Position numbers and translations under genes: made by a program
From: Clostridium scatologenes
GTDB lineage: Bacteria > Bacillota > Clostridia > Clostridiales > Clostridiaceae
Reading direction: 5' to 3'
Assembly: GCF_000968375.1 (NCBI RefSeq)
Contig: NZ_CP009933.1
Span: 1,674,001 to 1,738,000, forward strand
Length of the DNA: 64,000 bases
Notes under the pieces: model-generated
Told to the model about the DNA's origin: nothing
Database searches by the model: none
The model's input: the letters and a program-made list of their open reading frames with translations, nothing else
Shown here: one piece after another, positions 53,763-63,108 of the stretch
Numbering within the stretch: position 1 is the first letter of the stretch
How the letters are laid out: every line of letters begins with the position of its first letter

Positions 53763-54983
53763 TTGAAAATTTGGAAAAAGAATCTAATTGTATGTTGGTT
53801 TGGATCATTTGTAACTGCTTTAGGATTGAGCCAAATAGCACCTATAATGCCGCTTTACATTAAGCAGCTAGGTATTCACAATATTTCTGCTGTTGAACAA
53901 ATATCTGGAATTGCTTTTGGAATTACTTTTATAGTTTTAGCAATATTCTCACCAATTTGGGGATATGCAGCTGATAAAATTGGTAGAAAACCTATGCTTT
54001 TACGTGCAAGTTTCGGTATGTGTATTGTAATTTCAACTATGGGGTTTGCGCAAAATGTATATCAGCTTATTGCCTTAAGAATGCTCCAGGGAATTGTAGC
54101 AGGTTACACTACAGCTTGTATGACCTTAGTTGCAACTCAAACTGATAAAGAACATTCCGGTTGGGCATTAGGTGTACTATCCACAGCTTCTATTTCCGGT
54201 TCACTACTTGGTCCGCTTATTGGAGGATATCTAGATGAAATTTTGGGGTTACAATTCACTTTTTTCTTTACTGGTGCTCTTATGTTAGTTGCTTTTATAC
54301 TAACTTTACTATTTGTAAAAGAAGATTTTACAGCATCTGATAAAAAAGTACTCAGTACAAAAGAGGTTTGGAATAAGCTGCCTGATTCTCATTTAATTAT
54401 TGTTCTATTTGCTACTTCTTTTATTTTGCAGCTTGCATTTTTTTCTATAGAACCAATAGTAACAATATATATATCTGATTTATCCCATAATTCAGCTCAT
54501 ATTGCCTTAATTTCTGGAATGGCTTTTTCTGCTTCAGGTGTTGCCAGCATTATTTCAGCCCCAAGACTTGGGAAGTTATCAGATAAAGTTGGTCCTCAAA
54601 AAGTTATGCTTGCATCACTTATTATAGCTGGTTTAATATTTATCCCTCAAGCTTTTGTAAAAAATTCCTGGGAATTAATAACATTAAGATTCGCATTAGG
54701 TTTTGTAACAGCAGGTCTAGCACCATCAATTAACACCTTATTAAAGAAAATAACACCAGACGTTCTTACTGGAAGAATGTATGGTTTTAATATGAGTGCA
54801 TTTTATTTAGGAACCTTTTCTGGTTCTTTACTTGGTGGACAAATAGCTTCACATTTTGGTATAAAATATGTATTTTTTATTACTAGCACATTACTTATTT
54901 TAAATGCCGTATTGGTTTACGAAAAAATATGTAAAAAATTAAATTCAGATACCACTCCTTTATTAAAAGGTCATATGGTATAA
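53763..54983 (+). CDS. Major facilitator superfamily drug/small-molecule exporter
   Basis: About 406 residues from a TTG at 53763, nine bases after GAAGG. Twelve membrane helices. It has motif A (WGYAADKIGRKPMLL) in the first half and a copy in the second (GKLSDKVGPQKVML), and the antiporter motif C (SISGSLLGPLIGGYLDE). The layout is that of 12-helix proton-driven multidrug exporters. It follows the AraC gene on the same strand and is likely induced by it. Substrate unknown. Confidence 0.87.
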   Translation: MKIWKKNLIVCWFGSFVTALGLSQIAPIMPLYIKQLGIHNISAVEQISGIAFGITFIVLAIFSPIWGYAADKIGRKPMLLRASFGMCIVISTMGFAQNVYQLIALRMLQGIVAGYTTACMTLVATQTDKEHSGWALGVLSTASISGSLLGPLIGGYLDEILGLQFTFFFTGALMLVAFILTLLFVKEDFTASDKKVLSTKEVWNKLPDSHLIIVLFATSFILQLAFFSIEPIVTIYISDLSHNSAHIALISGMAFSASGVASIISAPRLGKLSDKVGPQKVMLASLIIAGLIFIPQAFVKNSWELITLRFALGFVTAGLAPSINTLLKKITPDVLTGRMYGFNMSAFYLGTFSGSLLGGQIASHFGIKYVFFITSTLLILNAVLVYEKICKKLNSDTTPLLKGHMV

Positions 54984-55017
54984 AAGTTATTAATTGCCTA
55001 AAAGAATCAATTATAAA

Positions 55018-55114
55018 GGGCTGTCGCACTAAGTAATTTATATACAATATGTTGCTTTGAAAATTTAAAATTAGCATAACATATTGTAGTATTTATTCTT
55101 AATGCGACAACCCC
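55018..55114. repeat. MITE-like inverted-repeat element, about 97 bp
   Basis: The ends GGGCTGTCGCACTAAG (55018-55033) and CTTAATGCGACAACCC (about 55098-55113) pair with two mismatches. A second inner pair ACAATATGTT (55044-55053) and AACATATTGT (55078-55087) lies inside. The terminal GGGCTGTCGCA is the type of sequence found at insertion-sequence ends. TTATA occurs on both flanks and could be a target duplication. No transposase is encoded. It also lies where a terminator for the MFS gene would be expected. Confidence 0.55.
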
Positions 55115-55193
55115 TTATATTTTTCACATACCTTGTATATCTAAATATATCCAATCTGTATTTTCTTTTACTTTTTTCCATTTAGAAATGCCC

Positions 55194-55592
55194 TCATTTT
55201 ATTTTTGGTGTAAGACCTCTAAATGCTAGCAATATAATAATTAATCCAATAACAGTAAATAAACTAATATAAATTACATTGTAATTAAGTAATTGTGCAT
55301 ATTTAAGATAATAGTAATTAGGAATATTTGACAAACTATTATTTAATACATGCATGAGTATGCATAAATAAATAGAACGTGTTCTTGTATAAATATAGCC
55401 TAGTAATAATCCCAATGAAAAAGCAATTATAAATTGATAAATATTAAAATGTAGTAATCCAAATAATATTGATGATATAAATACAGCAATTTTGCTATCA
55501 TAGCCTTTTAATAGTCCTCCCAGTATAACACCTCTGAATACAAATTCCTCTATTATAGGTCCTATGGCACAATTATAGACAATTAGAAACAT
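55194..55592 (-). CDS. CPBP/CAAX-type intramembrane protease core, N-terminally shortened
   Basis: 132 residues with about four helices and all three catalytic motifs: EExxxR (IIEEFVFRG), FxxxH (FGLLHF) and HxxxN (HVLNN). Full proteins of this family usually have 200-290 residues with more helices before the EExxxR. Here an in-frame TAA at 55623-55625 closes the frame just upstream of the ATG, and the long terminator at 55652 follows. It is either a minimal protease or a gene that lost its 5-prime half. A weak AAGG lies five bases before the ATG. Confidence 0.6.
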   Translation of the reverse strand: MFLIVYNCAIGPIIEEFVFRGVILGGLLKGYDSKIAVFISSILFGLLHFNIYQFIIAFSLGLLLGYIYTRTRSIYLCILMHVLNNSLSNIPNYYYLKYAQLLNYNVIYISLFTVIGLIIILLAFRGLTPKIK

Positions 55593-55651
55593 TGTTGCCT
55601 TTAAAGCTGCTTTATTATTTACTTATCATCCAATTAGTGGAAAATTTAATT

Positions 55652-55704
55652 AAAAAATCACTATCTAATTTATTGAATTCCAATAAATTTTGATAGTGAT
55701 TTTT
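55652..55704 (-). terminator. Terminator of tldD-tldE
   Basis: AAAAATCACTATC and GATAGTGATTTTT arms (about 55653-55665 and 55692-55704) continue inward as AATTTATTG/CAATAAATT around AATTC, an almost perfect 53-base hairpin 20 bases beyond the tldE stop. Confidence 0.88.
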
Positions 55705-55724
55705 ATTAAATTAACGATTACTAT

Positions 55725-57023
55725 TTACTTGCCAGCAATAGATACATCAAATAATTCTAGTGCTTTTGGTCCTTGAAATTCATTATCTTTTTGTATTTCC
55801 TTTGAAAGATACATATTACTGTGAAAATCCTTCATATTTCCAGATACAGAACCTCCAGTTATAGGAGTGGTTTTTGTTCCATCAAAGTACCATCCAAGCC
55901 TTATTTCTCCTCCAAAATCTCCAGTAAGCTTATCTATTTGAAAATCAGAGAATTCAACAAGCTCCATATAAGGTTGATTTTTCATTTCTTTATAAGCTTT
56001 GCTTCCTCCATCTACAATGAAATTATTAATAATTCCTGTAGGCTCTACTCCTAAATAAAAGCTGTGTCTAAAATACCCATGATAATTTTTAAGTAAACCT
56101 TTATCAAATATTTCAACCTTTGATAAAGCAATCCCATCTTCATCAAAAGGAACTGAGTAAGATGAGTTTTCTAATGCTGGATCCAGCGTTATACTTAACA
56201 AATCCCCTTTTACATCATCACCTTGTATATTTTCATTTAGCCTAGCTATAGACATATGGTTGTAAACTGCTTCTACATTTCCTTGATACACATAATAAGA
56301 AAGAAGTTCTTTAACAGCTGATCCTGTAAATATAACCTTATATTTTCCCGCCTTTGGCATATCTTTTGCCAGAGCTCTCTGCTGTGAAACAAATAGCATT
56401 TCATTTACAGAAGACACAATTTGTTTTTCATCAAAATTTGAAAAACCTATGGATTTATACAGTTCTATTTCTTCTTTTTCTCTCCAATTAGTTATAAATT
56501 CAATAGTTCCTTTATAATTTTCAAAACTAACATCTACTCCATTTGAATTTATAATTCTCTTATATACTTTTTCCAAGAAAAGTTCTGATGAATTTATGTT
56601 TCCTCTTTCTTTATTGTCAGCTTCATAAAGCTTTTCTGTTAATTTTTCCATCCAATAAGAAAGTGTATTGCCTTTAAAACTGCTTTCTTTAATCTTCTCA
56701 TTTTCTTTTATAGCCTTTTTAGGAAGATCATAATATTGATTTTTAGCAAAGTTAGCAGCAAAAGCCGCACCTTCCAAAGACTTTTTAATTTCTTCATCAC
56801 TCATGGTAGGATGAATATTTACTATAGAAGATCCTTTATATTTTATTTTCTTTTCTTCAAAATCCTTGTAAACTGTAACTTTAAAATGGTGAACATCTTT
56901 ACTTCTATTCATATCTAAATCTTTCTTTATGAAAAATAATTCTTCTGAATTTACCTTTGTTTCAACTATTTTATATCCATCAACATCCAAAGTTTCTAAT
57001 ATACTTTTTATTCTGTTTATCAT
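55725..57023 (-). CDS. tldE: Metalloprotease-related protein TldE/PmbA
   Basis: About 432 residues; I take the ATG at 57021-57023, ten bases after GAGG in the end of tldD. Family marks are VKVNSEELFFIKKD, IGFSNFDEKQ, FDEDGIALSKVEIFDKG and the C-terminal GGSVSGNMKDF. It lacks the HExxxH of TldD, as expected for the non-catalytic partner. TldD and TldE form a heterodimer that degrades unfolded or leader peptides, for example in microcin B17 maturation. It follows tldD by one base. Confidence 0.92.
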   Translation of the reverse strand: MINRIKSILETLDVDGYKIVETKVNSEELFFIKKDLDMNRSKDVHHFKVTVYKDFEEKKIKYKGSSIVNIHPTMSDEEIKKSLEGAAFAANFAKNQYYDLPKKAIKENEKIKESSFKGNTLSYWMEKLTEKLYEADNKERGNINSSELFLEKVYKRIINSNGVDVSFENYKGTIEFITNWREKEEIELYKSIGFSNFDEKQIVSSVNEMLFVSQQRALAKDMPKAGKYKVIFTGSAVKELLSYYVYQGNVEAVYNHMSIARLNENIQGDDVKGDLLSITLDPALENSSYSVPFDEDGIALSKVEIFDKGLLKNYHGYFRHSFYLGVEPTGIINNFIVDGGSKAYKEMKNQPYMELVEFSDFQIDKLTGDFGGEIRLGWYFDGTKTTPITGGSVSGNMKDFHSNMYLSKEIQKDNEFQGPKALELFDVSIAGK

Positions 57024-57024
57024 T

Positions 57025-58452
57025 TTATCCAAGCCTCACTTTCGCTTTAATATATGGGCCTCCAGAAGACACTTTTACAAATTCCTTATATCCCTTGCCA
57101 CAAGCACCAGAACCACAAAGCTCTACTTTATCTGAAACCATGGATATAGATTTCAAAAGATCAGGCACATATCCTGTTAAAACTACTGGAGATACAATAT
57201 TCCCTGTTAACTTTCCATTTTTTATTTCAAGACCATAATTCACCATACATTGTATTCCCCAATTCTTAGGATCTTCCATACCACTCATTGGACAATCTAA
57301 TAAATATCCAAATTCTATTGAAGCTATCATATCCTCAAGCTTACTAGATCCAGCGGCAAAATAAGTATTGGTCATTCTTGAATAAGCTTTTCTTTCAAAA
57401 GACTGCCTTTTACCATTTCCTGTTGGAGTAGTATTTAACTCCAAAGCTGAAAGTGTATCTGATATACCTTTCTTAAGTATTCCTCTATCTATAACTACAG
57501 TATCTGTTCCTAAAACCCCTTCATCATCAAATAAATATGAAGAAACATCTACAGCTGAAGAAGCTCCATCATGCATAGTTACAAGTGGAGATGCTATTTC
57601 CTTGTCCATATATTCAGCTGCTTTAGCTCTATTTTTCACAAACATGTCCATTTCTACACCATGACCAAAAGCCTCATGTGCAATTATTCCTGAAACATCT
57701 GGAGAACATATGCATTCATATTCTCCAGGAGTAACTGGCTTTGAATCTAGAAGTTTTATAGAAATATCTACTGTTTCATCTACCTTTTCTGAAATTTCCT
57801 CTAACAGTTCAGAAGCTTTAAGTCCAGAAAAAGGACTATATGAATATTTAGTCTTATTTTCTCGTCTTACAATACTAAATATTGATCCTTCACTCCATAT
57901 GTAACTTTGAGCTAAATCCTTATTATTAGAAATAAAAATCTTTGATACATGAACTTGCTGGTATCTAACTCTTAAATCTATTAAGAGATCACTTAAAGAA
58001 AAAGCCTTATCCTTTATACTTATCATTTTTTCTATTATTTCTTTATCACTTATTTGTTCTGGGAGCACTTTAACTTCTCCTATAAAGGTTTTTTCTATTT
58101 TTTCTTCATTTATCAAATCATAAGCATTTATGTCCACTTTATTTTTTAAGGATTCAATTTGTCCTTTTATTTTTTTCCTTATGTTTTCTGCTATGCTTTC
58201 AATTTCATTTTCATTTATCTCATTAAAAGAAATTTCAGAATAACTAATTCCATTATAAACCTTTACTACAAAACCTCTTTCACTCCAAAATGAATCTTGA
58301 ATGGAAATTCCTGTCCTTTGAACTAAATATAATTTTCCACAAACATCACTACCTAAAACTGATACATATTTGAAATCCTTAGATAAGTTTTTTATAAGTT
58401 TTTTTATACTTGGTTTTGTGTTATTTAAAAAATTGGACATTTTAACCTTCAT
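57025..58452 (-). CDS. tldD: Metalloprotease TldD
   Basis: 475 residues behind GGAGGA. The zinc motif HEAFGH lies in IIAHEAFGHGVEMDMF, with SPLVTMHDGAS and later NTYFAAGSSKLEDMI typical of TldD. It is the catalytic half of the TldD/TldE peptidase in the cytosol. The pair is transcribed alone. I searched the flanking 1-2 kb for a small ribosomally made peptide precursor and saw none. Confidence 0.93.
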   Translation of the reverse strand: MKVKMSNFLNNTKPSIKKLIKNLSKDFKYVSVLGSDVCGKLYLVQRTGISIQDSFWSERGFVVKVYNGISYSEISFNEINENEIESIAENIRKKIKGQIESLKNKVDINAYDLINEEKIEKTFIGEVKVLPEQISDKEIIEKMISIKDKAFSLSDLLIDLRVRYQQVHVSKIFISNNKDLAQSYIWSEGSIFSIVRRENKTKYSYSPFSGLKASELLEEISEKVDETVDISIKLLDSKPVTPGEYECICSPDVSGIIAHEAFGHGVEMDMFVKNRAKAAEYMDKEIASPLVTMHDGASSAVDVSSYLFDDEGVLGTDTVVIDRGILKKGISDTLSALELNTTPTGNGKRQSFERKAYSRMTNTYFAAGSSKLEDMIASIEFGYLLDCPMSGMEDPKNWGIQCMVNYGLEIKNGKLTGNIVSPVVLTGYVPDLLKSISMVSDKVELCGSGACGKGYKEFVKVSSGGPYIKAKVRLG

Positions 58453-58512
58453 ATAAATTCCTCCTCACTTTCATCCATTCTATATTTTACCATTACAAAT
58501 AATAAAAATATA

Positions 58513-58542
58513 GCACTACTTGTACCAAATAACAAGTAATGC
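58513..58542 (-). terminator. Terminator of the molybdenum hydroxylase operon
   Basis: GCACTACTTGT (58513-58523) pairs with ACAAGTAATGC (58532-58542) with one wobble, followed on the minus strand by ATATTTTTATT, 23 bases beyond the yqeB stop. Confidence 0.75.
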
Positions 58543-58564
58543 TTACAAAATTAAAACTATTATT

Positions 58565-59398
58565 TTATACTACCTTAGTCATTTCTCTAAAAATCTTGGT
58601 TTTAGTTGCTTTTAAATACAATACAGCCTCTAACACTGCACCACCAATACTTCTAGCTTTATCAGAAATTGTATAACAATTCTGCTTTTCTTCAATTCTA
58701 GGATCAATATCTGCTATTTTAAGCCCTTTAGAAATTTTACTTCCATTTCTTATTATTCCTCTTAATACTCCATCAATAGTAGCTTTAACTTCTATTCCGT
58801 TCACATAAGCTATAACTTCTCCAGCTTTAACTATATCTGCAATTTCCTTTACATTTTCAATAATACCACCAGCCGGACTGTGTATCACTCTTTCCTTTGC
58901 ATAACCAGCTATTTTTCCAGGTACACCAGTATTATTCATAGCCATACCGCTAAATATTAATCTTCCTAAATTATGACCTCTCATAGTCTCTACAACTATG
59001 TCAACATCTTTTCCAGCTTCAAATCCAGGACCAACTGCTATAGTCATAGGCGCCATGTTCATACTTGTTCCTAAATTCTTCTTTGCTATTATTGAATCTA
59101 TAACAATTTGAGGTTCTATTATATCTATATATTTGCCTTCTGGATCTATAATAACAGGTACAATTCCTTCAGACCAAGCCTTCTTAATTTCATATATATT
59201 TTTTACAAGTACAGATTTTATACCTTCTACAATCGCATAACCATCAAATATAGCCTCACTAAAACACACTTTTCTTCTAATGGAAGTAGGCTTTTCTACT
59301 TCTGCTATTAAAACCTTGAATCCACTTCTATATAATTTTTGAACTATACCAGAGGCAATATCTCCTCCACCTCTTATTATAACAATATCTTCAATCAT
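58565..59398 (-). CDS. yqeB: Selenium-dependent molybdenum hydroxylase accessory protein YqeB
   Basis: 277 residues behind AAGGGG. It has an N-terminal Rossmann-like GGGDIASGIVQKL and the family segments GVIPVIIDPEG-like (GIVPVIIDPEGKYI), VGPGFEAGKDVDIVVETMRGHNLGR and HSPAGGIIENV. YqeB proteins occur almost only with selenium-dependent molybdenum hydroxylases and are thought to help make or insert the labile selenium of the cofactor; the reaction is not established. It is last in the operon, three bases after the nucleotidyltransferase gene. Confidence 0.88.
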   Translation of the reverse strand: MIEDIVIIRGGGDIASGIVQKLYRSGFKVLIAEVEKPTSIRRKVCFSEAIFDGYAIVEGIKSVLVKNIYEIKKAWSEGIVPVIIDPEGKYIDIIEPQIVIDSIIAKKNLGTSMNMAPMTIAVGPGFEAGKDVDIVVETMRGHNLGRLIFSGMAMNNTGVPGKIAGYAKERVIHSPAGGIIENVKEIADIVKAGEVIAYVNGIEVKATIDGVLRGIIRNGSKISKGLKIADIDPRIEEKQNCYTISDKARSIGGAVLEAVLYLKATKTKIFREMTKVV

Positions 59399-59401
59399 AC
59401 T

Positions 59402-59974
59402 TTAACCCCTTGTAATTTTCTCATAATCCTGCCAGGTATCTATATCTACCATAGCATATTCATTTCTAACATCTACAGTTATTACATTGTTAGCGTGATT
59501 ATTAATAACGTTCTTCCCGCCATTATCTCCTTGAAGCAATTTAAGTTCATCTATAAACCTTCTTGGAAATATTACAGGACTCCCTTTTCTATTTTCATGG
59601 ATAGGAACAACTATACAATTATTATTTTTTTCAAATACATCCATTAGAAGCTTTATAGTATCAACATCCAGCAAAGGCTGATCTGATGTAAAAAACATAT
59701 ATCCATCAGCTTCTTTTGATACACTTATTCCAAGTTTTATGGATTCACTCTGCCCTTTAAATGCATTGCTATTTTTTACAACCTTAATACCCTTTTTTAT
59801 ACCTATATTCAATACTTCTTCATCTTTAGCCACAAGGATTTTGCTGTAAAAATCACAAGCCATGACTTTTTCTATAATGTGTTCAACCATAGCTTTATCT
59901 TTATACGGCAGTAGCAATTTATTTTTACCCATTCTATTTCCAAAACCAGATGCCATAATAATAGCACTAATCAT
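59402..59974 (-). CDS. MocA-like molybdenum cofactor nucleotidyltransferase
   Basis: About 190 residues from the ATG at 59972-59974, after AAGGGTGATAAAA. The GT-A type nucleotidyltransferase start is IIMASGFGNRMGKNKLLLPY, with SDQPLLDVDTIK and GSPVIFPRRF later. In E. coli MocA adds CMP to molybdopterin to make the cytosine dinucleotide cofactor used by xanthine-dehydrogenase-type enzymes. This copy lies between yqeC and yqeB and should serve the adjacent hydroxylase. Confidence 0.86.
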   Translation of the reverse strand: MISAIIMASGFGNRMGKNKLLLPYKDKAMVEHIIEKVMACDFYSKILVAKDEEVLNIGIKKGIKVVKNSNAFKGQSESIKLGISVSKEADGYMFFTSDQPLLDVDTIKLLMDVFEKNNNCIVVPIHENRKGSPVIFPRRFIDELKLLQGDNGGKNVINNHANNVITVDVRNEYAMVDIDTWQDYEKITRG

Positions 59975-60029
59975 TTTTATCACCCTTAACCATCCTATTG
60001 ATTTATATAAATATTTTTATTTTGTAAGC

Positions 60030-60764
60030 CTAAGTTACCAATTGGCATTGCTTATTTTTTAAGCTTCCAATTATAATTTTATCTACATAGTTATAATTGT
60101 TTTCTAAAATATTAGCTGCTAACCTTTTTGCTAAAATAAGCTCATTTTTCCCATCTACCTTATTTATAAATAAAACTTTCTCTCCTATAGCATCTTTAAA
60201 CAAACCTTTATTATGAAATACTAAAGAAGTTAACTGCTTTTCAGTTATAATTTCATTTTCTTTTGAATTAGTTATACTCTCAAATTCACATAATCTATGA
60301 ATATTTTCAGTATTTACTTTTTTACCTAAGGCATCTATGCTTAAAATGCCTATAGTTTTATGAGTATCTTTGCTTATTACAGGTTCATCATCTTTCCATC
60401 CCTTAATGGATTTTCTCTTAGAACCATCTGCTTCTACTAAAACATAGTCAAAATATGGTAACTGAGCTTTTAAAAGCTCAGTATCCAATCCAATTATTTT
60501 ATTTTCTTCATTCAAATGACTTCCATACAAATATACGCCATTAGCTTTTTCATAATTATACTTGTTAAAATTATTTTTATTTATAGCAACAAAATCATAG
60601 TATTTGTTATGAGGCATATAAATTTTTGTAGTAGTAGTTACAAGTACTTTATTTTCACCTCTTAATTCTTCTGCTAAAGAATACATGAATGTAGTTTTTC
60701 CCCCAGCACCTACAATGGATATTACATCACCTTTTTTTAGGTTTAATAAATCCTTTAAATTCAT
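60030..60764 (-). CDS. yqeC: Selenium-dependent hydroxylase accessory protein YqeC
   Basis: 244 residues behind TTAGGAGG. P-loop at SIVGAGGKTTFMYSLAEEL, then VTTTTKIYMP, VLVEADGSKRKSIKGWKDDEPV and FINKVDG, all typical of YqeC. It is a putative ATP-binding factor for the selenium-containing molybdenum cofactor, of unproven reaction. It lies 56 bases after the hydroxylase large subunit. Confidence 0.88.
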   Translation of the reverse strand: MNLKDLLNLKKGDVISIVGAGGKTTFMYSLAEELRGENKVLVTTTTKIYMPHNKYYDFVAINKNNFNKYNYEKANGVYLYGSHLNEENKIIGLDTELLKAQLPYFDYVLVEADGSKRKSIKGWKDDEPVISKDTHKTIGILSIDALGKKVNTENIHRLCEFESITNSKENEIITEKQLTSLVFHNKGLFKDAIGEKVLFINKVDGKNELILAKRLAANILENNYNYVDKIIIGSLKNKQCQLVT

Positions 60765-60820
60765 ATTGCACCTCCTAAATAGCTAAGAACTAACAGTAAA
60801 AAGTGAATAGTTATGCGAAT

Positions 60821-63106
60821 TTATTTACTCTCTTTTCCCTGTATTGCCATAAACACTTTTTCTGGTGTCATTGGGAGAGATGTCATTCTAACACCTACAG
60901 CATTATAAACTGCATGTGCAATTGCTGGTGATGGAGTATTTACAACAACTTCTCCTATGGATTTTGCTCCAAAAGGACCTGTTGGCTCATAACTTTCTTC
61001 AAAATTCACTATTATTCTCCCTACATCTTTTCTACAAGGAATTTTATACTGCATAAATGTATTTGTTTCAAGTCTTCCCTTTGAGTTAAATTTAATATCC
61101 TCATATAATGCCATTCCTATTCCTTGAGCAATTCCACCTTCTACTTGAAGTCTTGCTAAATTTGGATTAATGATAGTTCCACTATCAGCTATTGCTACAT
61201 AGTTTATTACATCCACTTTTCCTGTTTCTTTATCTACTTCTACTTCTGCAAAACCTGCCATAAATGGTGGAGGCGATACCTCACTTCCATAAGTAGCGTT
61301 ACCAACTAATTGAGGCTTTCCTGTGCCTAAAACCGTAAGTTCAGCTAACTTTTCTAAACTTATAATCTTATCTCCATTAACAGCTTTTATATTTTTTCCA
61401 TCAAATTCTACATCTTCAGGGGACAATTCAAGTAATTTAGCTCCTGCTTCAACAATCTGTTTTCTAAGTGATTCTGCTGCTTTTACTACAGCCATTCCTG
61501 TAACATAAGTTGTACTTGAAGCATAAGAACCTGGGTCATAAGGAGAAATATCAGTATCTGCTGCATTTACTATGATTTTTTTCATTGATGTTTCTAAAAT
61601 TTCAGCAGCCATTTGTGATAATATTGTATCACTTCCTGTTCCCATATCTGTAGAACCTATAAGAAGTGTATAATTTCCATCATCATTTAACCTTACTTCT
61701 GCAGATGCAGTATCTATACATGCAATTCCTGATCCCTGCATAGTTACTGCCATACCAAGAGCTCTTACTTTAGTCTCACTTATTTCCCTTCTTGGATATT
61801 TTTCATTCCAACCTATTAACTCTTTACCTTTTTTTATACATCTATGAAGAGCTGAACTTCCTAAAATCTTTCCTTCAAAAGCAAGAGAAGTTTCTCCTTC
61901 TTTAATTAAATTTTTCAGTCTAATTTCTGTTGGGTCCATATTTAACTTTTCCGCTAATTTGTTAACTGTTGATTCAACAGCAAAAGCTCCTTGGGTTGCT
62001 CCATATCCTCTAAATGCTCCTGCTGGAGTTTTATTTGTATAAACTACATCTCCCATAAATCTAACAGCTTTTGTCTTGTTATATAAAGGAAGTGTTTTTT
62101 GTCCTACAAGTCCAAATACTGTAGAAGCATGCTCACCATAAGCTCCTGTATCTGATAAACACTGTATATCTATTGCTCTTATATATCCTTCTTTGTCTGC
62201 ACCTAATCTAACCCTTGTTCTCATAGCATGACGGCTAGTTGTACATTCAAAAGTTTCTTTTCTATCATATATTATCATAGATGGTTTTCCTGTTTTAATA
62301 GTTACTATTGCAGAAAAAATTTCTACTGCAACAGTTTGTTTACCTCCAAAACCGCCACCTATTCTTGGTTTAATTACTCTTATTTTACTTGATGGTATGT
62401 TAAGAGCTCTAGCTAATTTTCTTCTAACATGGAATGGAATTTGTGTTGAACTTATAACTACAAGTCTTCCTGCATGATCAATATAATTGAAAGAACGATA
62501 AGTTTCCATCATGCAATGAGCTTGTGCTTGATTATAATAAGTATCTTCTACTATAACATCACACTTTTCAAGTTCACTTTCTACATTTCCATATTCCATA
62601 TTTTGTCTAGAAACAATATTTTTATCCCTCTGCATACCAATGTCAAAATTACAATGAAGATCCTCTTCATGAACTGTTGATTCATGTTCTTCTGCTTTTT
62701 CAAAATCCAGAACAGGCTCAAAAACTTCATATTCAACTTTTATCAACTTTATAGCCTTTAAAGCTGTCCTTTCGTCTACAGCAGCTACAATTGCAACTTC
62801 ATCTCCTACATATCTAACAACTTCATCCAATATTAAACGATCATAAGGTGAAGGTTCTGGATAAGATTGTCCAGCTAATGTAAATCTCACATTTGGGACA
62901 TCTTTATAGGTTAAAACACATTCAACACCATCTATTTTTTCTGCTTTTGATGTATCTATAGATTTTATTCTTGCAAAAGCATGCGGGCTTCTTAGTATTT
63001 TTATTACTAAAGCATCTTTTACCGCTAAATCTTCCGTATAAACAGGCTTACCTGTTGCAATAGCCATTCCATCTATCTTTGAAATACCTTTACCAACTAT
63101 TCTCAT
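60821..63106 (-). CDS. Molybdopterin-binding subunit of a xanthine-dehydrogenase-type hydroxylase
   Basis: 761 residues behind GGGGGTAG. Conserved cofactor motifs are present: RPRIGGGFGGKQ, AFRGYGATQG, QGSGIACIDTASAEV, GSTDMGTGSDTILSQ and GPFGAKSIGEVVVNT, which holds the catalytic glutamate. The N-terminal IDGMAIATGKPVYTEDL is the family start. The enzyme hydroxylates a purine or another N-heterocycle with water-derived oxygen. With yqeB, yqeC and mocA-like genes beside it, it should use a selenium-dependent cofactor. Xanthine, other purines or nicotinate are all possible substrates. Confidence 0.9.
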   Translation of the reverse strand: MRIVGKGISKIDGMAIATGKPVYTEDLAVKDALVIKILRSPHAFARIKSIDTSKAEKIDGVECVLTYKDVPNVRFTLAGQSYPEPSPYDRLILDEVVRYVGDEVAIVAAVDERTALKAIKLIKVEYEVFEPVLDFEKAEEHESTVHEEDLHCNFDIGMQRDKNIVSRQNMEYGNVESELEKCDVIVEDTYYNQAQAHCMMETYRSFNYIDHAGRLVVISSTQIPFHVRRKLARALNIPSSKIRVIKPRIGGGFGGKQTVAVEIFSAIVTIKTGKPSMIIYDRKETFECTTSRHAMRTRVRLGADKEGYIRAIDIQCLSDTGAYGEHASTVFGLVGQKTLPLYNKTKAVRFMGDVVYTNKTPAGAFRGYGATQGAFAVESTVNKLAEKLNMDPTEIRLKNLIKEGETSLAFEGKILGSSALHRCIKKGKELIGWNEKYPRREISETKVRALGMAVTMQGSGIACIDTASAEVRLNDDGNYTLLIGSTDMGTGSDTILSQMAAEILETSMKKIIVNAADTDISPYDPGSYASSTTYVTGMAVVKAAESLRKQIVEAGAKLLELSPEDVEFDGKNIKAVNGDKIISLEKLAELTVLGTGKPQLVGNATYGSEVSPPPFMAGFAEVEVDKETGKVDVINYVAIADSGTIINPNLARLQVEGGIAQGIGMALYEDIKFNSKGRLETNTFMQYKIPCRKDVGRIIVNFEESYEPTGPFGAKSIGEVVVNTPSPAIAHAVYNAVGVRMTSLPMTPEKVFMAIQGKESK

Positions 63107-63108
63107 GT

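Noticed and set aside
55018..55114. A complete insertion sequence
   Set aside because: The element is only about 97 bp and encodes nothing; at most it is a MITE or an IS-derived terminator.
55725..58452. A RiPP or microcin cluster around tldD-tldE
   Set aside because: No small precursor peptide or modifying enzyme was seen nearby; TldD/TldE are also common as stand-alone genes.
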